Below are positions 1 through 8,449 of a stretch of DNA of 32,611 bases, piece after piece. A program made the translations under genes and the position numbers. The notes under the pieces are model-generated. The model did not search any database. It was not told the origin of the DNA and worked only from the letters and a program-made list of their open reading frames with translations. Every line of letters begins with the position of its first letter. Positions within the stretch are counted from its first letter, which is position 1. This stretch comes from Fimbriiglobus sp. (GTDB lineage: Bacteria; Planctomycetota; Planctomycetia; Gemmatales; Gemmataceae), in NCBI GenBank assembly GCA_022841795.1, contig JALHQU010000059.1, positions 1 through 32,611 on the forward strand, in the 5' to 3' direction.

Positions 1-7
1 CCGGGGG

Positions 8-94
8 CCGCACCTGTGGGCGGCCCCTACGCAGAAGCCCTCTTCGTAGGGGCCGCCCTCTGTGGCGGCCCGCCGACCGCCTCCCGGCGGTCGG
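8..94. repeat. Composite palindromic element, copy 1 (two hairpins)
   Basis: The first hairpin has imperfect arms 8-31 and 45-68; its inner 13 bases (19-31 and 45-57) pair perfectly. The second hairpin is 73-81 with 86-94, loop TCCC. The right arm GTAGGGGCCGCCCTCTGTGG recurs at 18309-18328, and the second hairpin also has a counterpart there, so this is a dispersed repeat. No coding region was recognised in 1-225. The window edge may truncate the element. Confidence 0.8.
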
Positions 95-225
95 TTCCGA
101 GGATCGCGACCGAACACACGAATCTACCTGTCCGAATGCGCGGACCACCAGATAGTTGCGCGGAAGTTGCCTCCGGGTGTGTCGTCGAGCGACAGCCGGC
201 CGGGGTGCCGCTCGGCTCGCGGCAC

Positions 226-1953
226 CTACTTCTTCTTCGCCCAGAAGTCCCGCCACAGCTTGGCGTCCGGCTTCCGCGGGTCGTACCCCACCCCGGCCCG
301 GTCGCCGGCCAGCCCCCGCAGGGCGTAGTCGGCCATCACCCGGTCGTACCAGTCGGAACTGTCGAGCGTGTCCAGCGCCAGCGGCAGAACGCCCGTCACC
401 TTCCGCTCGCCGGCCAGCCGCAGGGCGAACCCCCGCAGCCGGTCGTCCTTGCGGGTGGCGAGGTCGAGCAGCAGCTGGTCGCCGGTCTTGGCGTCGGCCA
501 GCGTCAGCACCGCGTTCACCGCCGGGTAACGGGTGTTCTGGTCGATCTTGGAGTCGCGGGCGATCCGCTCGAACTCGGGCAGGGAGTCCATGTCCTTCAT
601 CCGCCCGAGCGCTCGCACCGCCGCCGCCTGCAACCCGGACACGTCGGCCCCGGCGAACAGCGCCCGCAGGGCCGGGCCGTCGGCCTTCAGGTCGCCGTGG
701 ACCCCGATCGCCTCGACCGCGTCGCGGCGGATCTCCTTGCGGATCTTCGGCTGGGCGAGGACCGCCCGCGACACCACCAGCCCGCCCTTGCCCCACCCGG
801 CCGCCGCCTTCTGTGCCGAGTACACCACGTTGTCCGTCTGCGACTGGATGGCCGCCAGCAGGAACTTCTCCCCGGCTTCGGTCGGCCCGATCTGGCCGAG
901 AACGGTCGCCACCGTCGCCTTCCGCCGGTCGTCCCCGTTCCCGTCCCCGGCGTAGGCGAGCAGCGGCGCGACCGCCGCCTCGCCCAACCGCCCGAGGGTG
1001 CCGGCCGCGGCGGACGCCACCGGCGCCACCTGCACGGGGTGAAGCCCGGTCCACTCCTTGTACGGGTCGTCCAGCAGGCCGATCGTCGCCGCCAGCACCT
1101 CGGGGTCGGGGGCCGACGGCACGCTCACTAACGCCCGCATCCGCTTGGCCGCGTCGTCGTCCTTCAGCCCGGCGAGCAGCTTCTTCGTCTCGTCGTCCGT
1201 CAGCTTGCGGTCCTGCGGCACCAGCACCGGGGCGTACCCGGCCACCCACACCGCCGACGGCACCGCCGTCGCGTCTTGCTCCCGCAGTTTGGCGACCGAC
1301 GCCTCGTCCAGCCCGGCCACGAACAGCAGTACGTCCACGTCGGCAGACATGCCCGGTGGGCCGGCCTTCCGCAGTTGATCCTTGCCGTTCCAGGTGTCCA
1401 GCGCCGCCCCGTACTCGCGGACGGTGAACGCCAGCTCGTTCGACTTGAACGTGCCGGGCAGCGTGTTCGGGTTCGCCGCCTCGTCCGGGTTGGTGACGGT
1501 CGCCTTCAGCGTGTACTGGCCCGGCTTCCAGTGCCGGCCGGCGGCGTGGTCCTTCGTCGGCCACAGGGTGAACATGGCCGACTCGCCGGACGGCCCGCCG
1601 CCGGAAGCCCCGCCTTCCATCTTGAACGGCACCGCCTTGCCGGCCGCGTCGGTCAGGTCCAGCTTGGTGTTCGCGGCGCCGGTCAGATGCGGGTGGACGT
1701 ATGGCCCCCGCTGGCCGGCGGGGATGGCGAACAGCTCCACCAGCATCGGCTGGCCGAAGTGCAGGTTCGTCCGCCCGGTGTGCAGGCCGACGAACGCCTT
1801 GTTCACCACCTCGCCGTGCGGCCGCGGTTGGCCGAACACGTCCTTCCACGACCGCGGGTCGGGGTCGGCGGCGACAGGGGGTTTGGGGGGCGGTTGCCCC
1901 CCAACTTGAGTCGCGGCGGCGAGAAGCAGCGCGACGGGAGCGAAGCGGAACAC
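226..1953 (-). CDS. Secreted HEAT-repeat protein, function unknown
   Basis: A 575-residue protein. Residues 1-20 form a signal peptide (hydrophobic stretch VALLLAAATQVGG). Residues about 30-200 are a non-repeat region, and about 255-555 are rich in helical Ala/Leu/Arg repeats of HEAT type, for example RKATVATVLGQIG and LQAAAVRALGRMKDM. The protein ends with Lys residues. HEAT arrays act as protein-binding solenoids, and secreted versions are common in planctomycetes; the partner is not visible here. The start is the only Met next to the signal peptide. The gene is encoded alone, with a 109-base gap separating it from the upstream receiver gene on the same strand. Confidence 0.85.
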   Translation of the reverse strand: MFRFAPVALLLAAATQVGGQPPPKPPVAADPDPRSWKDVFGQPRPHGEVVNKAFVGLHTGRTNLHFGQPMLVELFAIPAGQRGPYVHPHLTGAANTKLDLTDAAGKAVPFKMEGGASGGGPSGESAMFTLWPTKDHAAGRHWKPGQYTLKATVTNPDEAANPNTLPGTFKSNELAFTVREYGAALDTWNGKDQLRKAGPPGMSADVDVLLFVAGLDEASVAKLREQDATAVPSAVWVAGYAPVLVPQDRKLTDDETKKLLAGLKDDDAAKRMRALVSVPSAPDPEVLAATIGLLDDPYKEWTGLHPVQVAPVASAAAGTLGRLGEAAVAPLLAYAGDGNGDDRRKATVATVLGQIGPTEAGEKFLLAAIQSQTDNVVYSAQKAAAGWGKGGLVVSRAVLAQPKIRKEIRRDAVEAIGVHGDLKADGPALRALFAGADVSGLQAAAVRALGRMKDMDSLPEFERIARDSKIDQNTRYPAVNAVLTLADAKTGDQLLLDLATRKDDRLRGFALRLAGERKVTGVLPLALDTLDSSDWYDRVMADYALRGLAGDRAGVGYDPRKPDAKLWRDFWAKKK

Positions 1954-2062
1954 GGCGAGTCCTCCGACGAGACCTGCGAGTGTACCGATCCGACGGACGA
2001 TCCGCCCGGGGAGTTTGGTGCGGCTGTTACATTCCGCGAAGAGGTGTGCGAACCGCCGGCGG

Positions 2063-2419
2063 TCACACCAGCCGGTTCACCCGGGCCAGCACCTCGTCGG
2101 CGGCGAACGGGGCGGTGACATAGGCGTCGGCCCCGGACCGCATCCCCCAGAACGTCTCGCTCTCGCTCGGCTGGCCGGTGAGCATGAGCACGCGGATGCT
2201 GCAGGTGGCGGGCGTGGACTTCAACTGGCGGCAGATGTGGAACCCGTCGCCGGCCGGCTCGACCGTGTTCAGCACCACCAGCCGCGGGCGTTCGGCGGCG
2301 GCCACTTTGACCGCCTCGGTGCCGCTGGCGGCGGTGAGCACGCGGTACCCGCGGCCGGTGAGGGCGGCGGTGATCTGGTTGGATTCGTTATCGACGACGA
2401 GGATGGTTTCGCTCGGCAT
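2063..2419 (-). CDS. Stand-alone receiver-domain protein with degenerate phosphorylation site
   Basis: A 118-residue protein made of one CheY-like receiver domain with no output domain. The start MPSETILVVDN was chosen because the domain begins there; an in-frame start 16 codons upstream adds only residues unlike a receiver. The fold pattern is clear (ILVVDN, RPRLVVLN, VEPAGDGF, LMLTGQ, GADAYVTAPF). The usual phospho-acceptor Asp is Asn at residue 51, the usual second acidic residue is Asn 11, and the conserved Lys of the KPF motif is Ala 103. Thr 81 is kept. The protein therefore probably does not take phosphate in the usual way. No kinase gene lies nearby. Whether it binds a partner constitutively is inference. 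Confidence 0.85.
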   Translation of the reverse strand: MPSETILVVDNESNQITAALTGRGYRVLTAASGTEAVKVAAAERPRLVVLNTVEPAGDGFHICRQLKSTPATCSIRVLMLTGQPSESETFWGMRSGADAYVTAPFAADEVLARVNRLV

Positions 2420-2598
2420 ACAGCACCCGCGGTGGGTCCGAACGGCGGCGTTCGAACTGTAGAACACGAATCCGGTCGCGGCTCAGTTCCGTCTGGCAGA
2501 AGGGGAACGCCCCGGCCCGGCCGACTTGCACCCCTGCCGGCGCGGATTCCGCCACGGGGTTATCCAGATTGCCACGCTTGCGGGGACAGAATTCTCCG

Positions 2599-2663
2599 GG
2601 TGAACCGGCGGCGTCAGCCGCCTGGGTCATTGATACCCAGGCGGCTGACGCCGCCGGTTCACC
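2599..2663. repeat. Perfect 29-bp inverted repeat upstream of dapB
   Basis: Arms 2599-2627 and 2635-2663 are perfectly complementary with a 7-base loop. The arm starts GGTGAACCGGCGGCGTCAGC. The same arm, base for base, recurs at 25628-25656 in front of trmD. It lies 55 bases before the dapB start and could end transcription entering from upstream or form a 5' leader hairpin. The rest of the 2420-2718 gap shows no recognisable gene. Confidence 0.9.
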
Positions 2664-2718
2664 GGGTCGGCCGACACCGTATGCTAATACCAGCATCCCC
2701 CTAAAACTGGTGCGGACG

Positions 2719-3513
2719 ATGAAAACCACCCTCGCGATTCACGGCGCCTGCGGGCGGATGGGGCAGCGGCTGGTCGCCCTGGCCCGCGACGACAACTCCC
2801 TGAAGGTGATCGCCGCGATCGACTCCCCGACCCACCCGAACGCCGGGAAGGACGCCGGCGAGTTGGCCGGCATCGGACCGATCGGCGTGCCGGTGACGGG
2901 CGAGTTGCCGCTCGGCACGCACCCGAATTGCGTCATCGACTTCAGCGCCCCGGCCGGCACGATGGCGGTCCTGAAGACGTGCATCGACCGCAAGCTGCCA
3001 CTGGTGATCGCCACCACCGGGTTCGAGAAGGAACACCTGGCCGAGATCGACCACGCCGCCCACCACACCGCCGTGCTGCTGTCGCCGAGCATGAGCCTGG
3101 TGGTGAACCTGCTGTTCAAGCTGACCAAACTGGCGGGCGAGGCGCTGGCCGGGAAGGGGTTCGACGTGGAGATCGTCGAGCGGCACCACAGGTTCAAGAA
3201 GGACTCGCCGAGCGGCACGGCGGCGCAGTTCGCCAAGGTGGTGCAGGCGGCGATGGGGCAGTCGAAGGTCGTGTACGGGCGGGAGGGGCTGGTGGGTGAG
3301 CGGACCTCGGACGAGATCGGCGTTCACGCCGTCCGCGGCGGGGACAACACCGGCGAACACACCATCATCTTCACCACCCAGGGGGAGACGATGGAGTTGG
3401 TCCACAAGGCGTCCAGCCGCGACAGCTACGCGAACGGGGCGCTGGCCGCCGCCAAGTTCCTGGCCGGCAAGCCGGCCGGCCGGTACACGATGGCCGACGT
3501 GCTGGGGCTGTAA
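2719..3513 (+). CDS. dapB: 4-hydroxy-tetrahydrodipicolinate reductase
   Basis: A 264-residue protein that reduces the dihydrodipicolinate precursor with NAD(P)H in the cytoplasmic lysine/diaminopimelate pathway. Residues 9-15 (GACGRMG) form the nucleotide-binding loop. The family signature VERHHRFKKDSPSGTA (residues 153-168) carries the catalytic His pair (156-157), the substrate Lys and the SGT loop. The C-terminal part has the typical HAVRGGDNTGEHTI segment. The start is the ATG at 2719; the 50 codons upstream in frame translate the palindrome and are not family-like. Length is normal. The TAA stop is the first three bases of the inverted repeat shared with convergent dacB. Confidence 0.96.
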   Translation: MKTTLAIHGACGRMGQRLVALARDDNSLKVIAAIDSPTHPNAGKDAGELAGIGPIGVPVTGELPLGTHPNCVIDFSAPAGTMAVLKTCIDRKLPLVIATTGFEKEHLAEIDHAAHHTAVLLSPSMSLVVNLLFKLTKLAGEALAGKGFDVEIVERHHRFKKDSPSGTAAQFAKVVQAAMGQSKVVYGREGLVGERTSDEIGVHAVRGGDNTGEHTIIFTTQGETMELVHKASSRDSYANGALAAAKFLAGKPAGRYTMADVLGL

Positions 3514-3577
3514 AGTGTTCCGCTCGCTCCGCGAGCGGTTCAAACAAGACCGCTCGCGGAGCGAGCGGAACACTTTA
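3511..3577. repeat. Perfect 29-bp inverted repeat shared by convergent dapB and dacB stops
   Basis: Arms 3511-3539 and 3549-3577 are perfectly complementary, with a 9-base loop. The left arm begins with the TAA stop of dapB, and the right arm ends with the complement of the TAA stop of dacB, so the two genes end symmetrically in one hairpin. It probably acts as a two-way transcription end. There is no long T run, so a Rho-independent mechanism is not certain. Confidence 0.92.
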
Positions 3578-5137
3578 CTTCCCCTCGGCGTACACCACCT
3601 CGCACACCTTGCCGAGCGTCTTGCCCACCTGGGCGGCGGTGCCGAGCGGCTTGAGCGGTAGGTCGTTCACGTACACGGCGAACACCAACTCCCGGCCGGA
3701 CGCGGTGGTCATCACCCCGCCCAGCGCCTTGCTGAGCAGGAACGGCCGGCCGTTCAGCGTGTCGGTCAGCACATACGTCCCGGTCTTGGCGAACACCTTG
3801 CCGCGGGCCGGGCTGTCCTGGTCCACCGTCGTCGCCAGGGTGCCGTCCTCGCCGAGTACCGGCAACCACTCCTTGTACCGCGGCCAGTCGGATCGCTTCA
3901 TCAGCCCTTGCAGCAGTTGCACCGTCGCGTCCGGGGTGACGGCGTCCACCCGGCTGCCGCCGGCCCCGCCGCCGAACGACACCCCCTCCAGGTCCACGCC
4001 CAGTTTCCGCAGGTGCTGCCGCTGGAGCCGCAGCCCGTCGTCCAGCGTGGTCTTCCCCTCCTTCGCCGCCAGCAGGCACGGCAGCGCGCTGGCGTACAGG
4101 TTGTGGCTCACCTTGAGCGTCACCTTCAGCGCCTCGCCGAACGGGGCGGACTTGTGGACGGCCACCCGCTTCAACCCGGCGTACTCTTTTTTCGCTGGCA
4201 GCTCCGCCGCCCCCGGCCGGGCCACCGCCGCCGCCGCCTTCACCCCGGCTTTGCGTAAGCACTCGACGAACAGCGAGCGGGCGAACCCGGCCGGGTCGTC
4301 CACCGGGAAGATGCGGACCTGCGGCTTGCCGCCGGCCGGCACCCGCCCCCGCACCACCAGCTGCCCCGGCCCGGCCTGCGTGAGTAGCAGCATCGGGGCG
4401 AACGCCTTGTCCGCCGTCTCGACGACCGCGTCCAAACTGATGACGCTCGACTCCGGCCGCACCGTCACCGTCGCCGGGTCGCCGGCCTTCGCCCCCGGCG
4501 TGACCAGCACGTCGATGCAGTTGTCGTTGATGAACATCGGGGTGATGACTTCCGGCCCGCTGCCGGTGCTGCCGGCGCGGGCGAACAGCCGGTCGTCGAT
4601 CAGCACCTCGCCGGTCACTTCGGCGATGCCCGCCGCTTTCACCTGCGCGGCCAAGTCCTCCAGCGCCGCCAGCGGGTTGGTATCCGGCAGCGCGGCCTCA
4701 CCCAGCCCGCTGTTCGCGTAGGTGTGGTCCACGTTGGCGAACGCCGCCTTGCCGTCCTTCCCGGTTCGCCCGCCGAACGTCAGGTCGCCCGCCGCCATCA
4801 GGATCAGGTCGCCCCTCAGCACTCCGGTCTTCGACACCTCCCCACGGGCGTACACCGGCGTCTCGAACGTGTGGTCCGGGCCGAACGCCGACAGGGCCGC
4901 CGCGGTGGTGAACAACTTCGTGACGGACGCCGGGCAGAACATGCGGCCGGCGTTCCGCTCGTACACCCGCTCCCCGGTCTTGGCGTCCACGAACAGCACC
5001 CCCCAGTGCCCCCGCTTGTAGTCCGGGGCGTCGGTGATGGCTTCGATCTTGGCCGCGAGGGACGACGGGGACGGCTCGGCGGCGGTCACGATGCCGGTGG
5101 CGAACAGGAGAAGTACGGCGGTGAAGAGGCGGGTCAC
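3575..5137 (-). CDS. dacB: D-alanyl-D-alanine carboxypeptidase/endopeptidase, PBP4 type (peptidase S13)
   Basis: A 520-residue exported penicillin-binding protein of family S13, which trims or cleaves D-Ala-linked peptidoglycan peptides in the periplasm. Residues 1-20 are a signal peptide. The three catalytic motifs are present in order: SVTK (71-74, nucleophile Ser 71), SHN (344-346) and KTG (451-453). The long insert between the first two motifs is typical of PBP4. It starts at GTG, which sits directly before the signal peptide. Peptidoglycan genes are of interest in planctomycetes, where a wall was long disputed; together with neighbouring dapB (diaminopimelate synthesis) this supports a peptide cross-link pathway. 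Confidence 0.93.
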   Translation of the reverse strand: MTRLFTAVLLLFATGIVTAAEPSPSSLAAKIEAITDAPDYKRGHWGVLFVDAKTGERVYERNAGRMFCPASVTKLFTTAAALSAFGPDHTFETPVYARGEVSKTGVLRGDLILMAAGDLTFGGRTGKDGKAAFANVDHTYANSGLGEAALPDTNPLAALEDLAAQVKAAGIAEVTGEVLIDDRLFARAGSTGSGPEVITPMFINDNCIDVLVTPGAKAGDPATVTVRPESSVISLDAVVETADKAFAPMLLLTQAGPGQLVVRGRVPAGGKPQVRIFPVDDPAGFARSLFVECLRKAGVKAAAAVARPGAAELPAKKEYAGLKRVAVHKSAPFGEALKVTLKVSHNLYASALPCLLAAKEGKTTLDDGLRLQRQHLRKLGVDLEGVSFGGGAGGSRVDAVTPDATVQLLQGLMKRSDWPRYKEWLPVLGEDGTLATTVDQDSPARGKVFAKTGTYVLTDTLNGRPFLLSKALGGVMTTASGRELVFAVYVNDLPLKPLGTAAQVGKTLGKVCEVVYAEGK

Positions 5138-5155
5138 GGCGGCGTCCTGTGATTT

Positions 5156-5218
5156 GTTAGCCCGACGCGCGAGCGAGGGCCGGAGGCGGTTTGCCCCTCG
5201 CTCGCGCGTCGGGCTAAC
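5156..5218. repeat. 24-bp perfect inverted repeat, same family as 29021-29081
   Basis: Arms 5156-5179 and 5195-5218 pair perfectly with a 15-base loop. The arm begins GTTAGCCCGACGCGCGAGCG. The same 24-base arm is present at 29021-29044 and 29058-29081 with a different loop. Here it lies between the divergent starts of dacB and the gene at 5298. Confidence 0.92.
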
Positions 5219-5297
5219 GGAGACAGTACGCCGCCGCTACCGGCATGGCAAATCCGCCCGCCGCCTGTACCATTCCGACCATCCACCAGGAGGCGTC

Positions 5298-6656
5298 ATG
5301 GGCACCACCTACAAGGCGACCATCCAGATCAAGTGCTGGAAGCAGCACGAGTGCGTCGGGTGCGGCGGGGTGTACAGGTACAAGTTCGCCCGCAGCGTGA
5401 CCGGCGAGGCGGGGAACGAGACCGCGGCGGAGAAGGCGGCGGAGAAGGCGGCCATGACCACGATGGAAAAGGACGTGGATCAGCGGCCGTGCCCGCGGTG
5501 CGGCTGCCTGCAGCCGGACATGATCGCCCAGAAGAAGAGCAACGCCCACTTCTGGGTGGCGCTCATCCTGCTCCTGGTGTCCGCGCTGGTCATCGTCCTC
5601 GCGCTCATCCCGAACATCACCTGGCTGACGTACTCGACCGCCGGGCTGATCCTGGGCGTGGCGTCGCTCGCCGGGTTGGCCCTGCACGCCGCCACCGCGC
5701 TCGCCAACCCGAACAAGAACAAGGACGCCAACCGCGACCGGGCGGACACGATGATCGAACGCGGGGAGCTGGAAAAGGTGGCGGACGAGGACGAAGACCT
5801 GGCCGACGGCGAGCCGAAGGCGGTGGGCGGGGCGGTCATCCCGCTGCTGGCCGCCGGCGTGATCGGGGCGCTGCTCGCCCTCACCCCGTTCCTCCTGAAA
5901 ACGGTGAGCGGGTGGCCGACGGTGGCCGGCACCAAGCCGGAGGTGGTCGGCCCCGGCGACACGGTGACGGTGTGGTTCCCGGACAAGATTCAGGCGGTGA
6001 AGGGGTACTGGAGCGGCACCCCGACGGCGACGGTGGTGAACGACGGCGGGGCCGGGCCGGTGAGCGTGAGTGCCACCGCCAAGACCGCCAGCTGGGGGAA
6101 CACCATCACCGGCAAGAGCGTGAGCAACAGCACCCCCAGCCTGTGGGCGGACGTGAAGCTGCCGAACGACCCGAAGCTGGTGGGCAAGACGATCGAGATC
6201 AAGGTGGACATGGCCATCAACTACCCGACCGCCATCGGCCGCGGGTTCGACAACGTGAACGGCAACGTGAGCACCACCCAGAAGCTCACCCTGGCCGGCG
6301 GCGGAGCGGGCGGCACCTACTACCTGTCGATGTGGCTGGCAGCGCTCGGGGCGGTGGTGGTGGCGATCAGCGGGTTCGGGCTGATGGCGTCGGCCAACGG
6401 GCTGCGGAAGTTCGCCGCCCCGGCCGACATCATCACCATCGAACGGAAGGGGCGGAAGCGGGACCGGGACGAGGACGCGGAGGACGAGGAGGACCGGCCG
6501 CGGGGCAAGCGCCGCCGTGATGACGACGAGGACGAGGATCGCCCGCGGGGTAAACGGCGGCGGGATGAGGACGAGGACGAGGATGATAGCCCACGCCGCC
6601 GGCGGGACGACGAGGATGACGACGACCGTCGCCGCCGCCGGCGGTACGATGATTGA
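5298..6656 (+). CDS. Zinc-ribbon membrane protein with charged polyampholyte tail, function unknown
   Basis: A 452-residue protein. The start ATG follows a strong AGGAGG ribosome site at about 5288-5293. Residues 13-22 (C13, C19, C22) and 65-70 (CPRCGC) form a likely zinc ribbon. Predicted membrane segments lie near residues 85-105, 110-136, 178-202 and 340-363; the stretch between the last two is probably an exported beta-rich domain. Residues 384-452 are almost only Asp, Glu and Arg/Lys, with the unit EDRPRGKRRRD occurring twice. Such a tail is likely disordered and cytoplasmic. No enzyme motif was seen and the role is unknown. Confidence 0.85.
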   Translation: MGTTYKATIQIKCWKQHECVGCGGVYRYKFARSVTGEAGNETAAEKAAEKAAMTTMEKDVDQRPCPRCGCLQPDMIAQKKSNAHFWVALILLLVSALVIVLALIPNITWLTYSTAGLILGVASLAGLALHAATALANPNKNKDANRDRADTMIERGELEKVADEDEDLADGEPKAVGGAVIPLLAAGVIGALLALTPFLLKTVSGWPTVAGTKPEVVGPGDTVTVWFPDKIQAVKGYWSGTPTATVVNDGGAGPVSVSATAKTASWGNTITGKSVSNSTPSLWADVKLPNDPKLVGKTIEIKVDMAINYPTAIGRGFDNVNGNVSTTQKLTLAGGGAGGTYYLSMWLAALGAVVVAISGFGLMASANGLRKFAAPADIITIERKGRKRDRDEDAEDEEDRPRGKRRRDDDEDEDRPRGKRRRDEDEDEDDSPRRRRDDEDDDDRRRRRRYDD

Positions 6657-6683
6657 CACCCATTCAACCACCCGAGTCTTCCC

Positions 6684-7226
6684 ATGACCCGATTCCTCTT
6701 GTCCGTCGCCTTCGCCCTCACCGCCGCCGTGTGCGTCGCCGACGACAAGCCGGTGTCGGTGAAGGTGAGTGGCCTCACCGCCGTCGCCCCGGCCGGGTGG
6801 AAATCCGAGAAGCCGGCGAACCTGCTCCGCTCGTACCAGTTCAAGCTGCCCACCCACGACAAGGACCACGCCGACGCGGAGTTGATTGTGTCGCCGAACT
6901 CGCCCGCCGACGTGACCAAGAGCTTCGACACCTGGAAGGCTCAGTACACCCCGGCCGACGGGGTGAAGCCGGAGGACGCCATCAAGACCCGCGAGTTCGA
7001 GGTGGGCGGGGCGAAGGTGAGCGTGCTGGACGCCACCGGCACCTGGAAATTCAAGGAGCGACCGCGGGACCCGAAGTCGAAGGAGGAGATCCGCCCCGAG
7101 TTCCGCACCGTGTGGGTGATCGTGATCGGCAAGGACGAGACCACCCACCTGCGGCTGAGCGGCCACCAGAGCGTGCTGGAGAAGCAGTACCCGGACTTCG
7201 AGAAGTGGGTGAAGAGCCTGAAGTGA
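6684..7226 (+). CDS. Small secreted protein, function unknown
   Basis: A 180-residue protein with an N-terminal signal peptide (MTRFLLSVAFALTAAVCVA, cleavage likely after residue 19). The mature part has a pattern seen in small planctomycete exported proteins: AVAPAGWKSEKPANLLRSYQ near the start and LRLSGHQSVLEKQYPDFEKW at the end, which suggests a compact alpha-beta fold. No catalytic motif or cysteine pair is visible. It begins 27 bases after the zinc-ribbon membrane protein on the same strand, so the two are probably co-transcribed. The family was not recognised with certainty. Confidence 0.8.
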   Translation: MTRFLLSVAFALTAAVCVADDKPVSVKVSGLTAVAPAGWKSEKPANLLRSYQFKLPTHDKDHADAELIVSPNSPADVTKSFDTWKAQYTPADGVKPEDAIKTREFEVGGAKVSVLDATGTWKFKERPRDPKSKEEIRPEFRTVWVIVIGKDETTHLRLSGHQSVLEKQYPDFEKWVKSLK

Positions 7227-7238
7227 GGCTCGGCGGAC

Positions 7239-7345
7239 CCCCCGGTCTCACGACCGGGGCTACGCTATGTCGCCCCCTTCGGGGGCTTGGGTTTTCAGCC
7301 CGCGGAGCGGGCGACACAGCGTAGCCCCGGTCGTGAGACCGGGGG
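7239..7345. repeat. Long inverted repeat enclosing two inner hairpins (three-way junction)
   Basis: The outer arms 7239-7266 and 7318-7345 pair perfectly over 28 bases. The enclosed DNA contains the hairpin GCCCCCTTCGGGGGC, then GCCCGCGGAGCGGGC, flanked by TGTCG and CGACA that can extend the stem. The whole unit could fold as a branched, cloverleaf-like structure. It lies in the gap between two + strand genes, 13 bases after one stop and 17 bases before the next start. Confidence 0.88.
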
Positions 7346-7361
7346 CATTTGTGAGCCGCCC

Positions 7362-8426
7362 ATGCCAACCCGCCGTGAACGCCTCGGCGAGTTCACCTGC
7401 CCGTCCGGGGCGGTGTTCCTGTTCGACTTCGGGTCCATGGACCTGTGGTGCCACGACCGCCCGCCGGTGGTGCCGGCCGGGATGATGTCGGAGGACGCGA
7501 CTCGGGCCGCGAACGCCGCCGCCGACTACCGCATCGACGGACCGGATGCCGAGACCGCCGGCCGCAAGTGGGACCGCCAGTGGCACCCGCGGTACTTTTA
7601 CGACGTGCCCGGCCACGCCCTCGACAAGATTACCGAGTCGTTCGACCAACTCTGTAAAGAACACGGGTTCCGGGCCAAGCTCACCCGCTTGCCGGAACGA
7701 GTCCCGCACCGCACCCGCGCCGCCGACGCCCTCGAACACGGCAGGGGGGCCGGCATCGCGTTCCTCTCTGGGATGCACGCGGTGGTCATTTCCGGGCTGC
7801 CGACCGACCGGGCGTTGCCGGTGTTCGCCACCCGCATGGGCGGGAGGGACACCGCCGTCCGCGACCGCTGGGAGTGGGTGGACGTGGACATCCGGCCGCG
7901 GGCGAAGGTGGCCCGCCGCGAGGAGATCGGCCCGGTGACGGTGGACAAGGCCCGGCTGTTCTTCGCCGACCTGGACGCGGTCGGGGCGTGGGAGCACGAG
8001 CGGCCGCTCGACGGGCTGGCCGACTTCCTCATCTGGGGGAAGGACGCCCCGCTCGCCGCCCGCACACTGAACATCCCGAAGTTGGCCAACAACGAGTTCG
8101 GCTGGCTGGACGAACCCGTGGGCGAGGTGGCCCGCAAAGGGATCGCGGTGGAGCAGGAGCAGCAGAAGCGCGGGTGGAAGATGGCGACCGACTTCCGCCC
8201 GCACTCGCACCACTACCGGCTGATGAAGCCGCTCCGCGAGGAGCCGACGCAGTCCGGGTGCATCGAGGTGGGCGGGGCGACGGTGTGCGGGTTCAGCACC
8301 ACCTGGGGGGACGGGTTCTTCCCGGTGTTCCGCGAGCTGACCGCGGCCGGCGAGTTGGTGCGAATCCGCATCCGGCTGGGCGACGACAAGCGGGTGGACC
8401 TGATACACAACCTGTACCGCAAGTGA
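7362..8426 (+). CDS. DUF4241-like protein, function unknown
   Basis: A 354-residue cytoplasmic protein with no signal peptide. The start ATG at 7362 was chosen because upstream codons lie in the palindrome. The C-terminal 60 residues (GFSTTWGDGFFPVFRELTA, then a beta strand rich in Arg/Ile) resemble DUF4241, a domain seen in immunity-like and other accessory proteins; this is pattern recognition from memory, not a search. The N-terminal 200 residues (SMDLWCHDRPPVVP, DRWEWVDVDIRPR) were not recognised. It is followed 23 bases later by the Dabb protein on the same strand. Confidence 0.75.
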   Translation: MPTRRERLGEFTCPSGAVFLFDFGSMDLWCHDRPPVVPAGMMSEDATRAANAAADYRIDGPDAETAGRKWDRQWHPRYFYDVPGHALDKITESFDQLCKEHGFRAKLTRLPERVPHRTRAADALEHGRGAGIAFLSGMHAVVISGLPTDRALPVFATRMGGRDTAVRDRWEWVDVDIRPRAKVARREEIGPVTVDKARLFFADLDAVGAWEHERPLDGLADFLIWGKDAPLAARTLNIPKLANNEFGWLDEPVGEVARKGIAVEQEQQKRGWKMATDFRPHSHHYRLMKPLREEPTQSGCIEVGGATVCGFSTTWGDGFFPVFRELTAAGELVRIRIRLGDDKRVDLIHNLYRK

Positions 8427-8449
8427 CCCCCGAACCCGGAGCGACCCCC

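Noticed and set aside
5214-7166. 650-residue frame on the - strand
   Set aside because: It is antisense to two well-supported + strand genes and has the His/Arg/Gly/Pro-rich composition of a GC-driven shadow frame.
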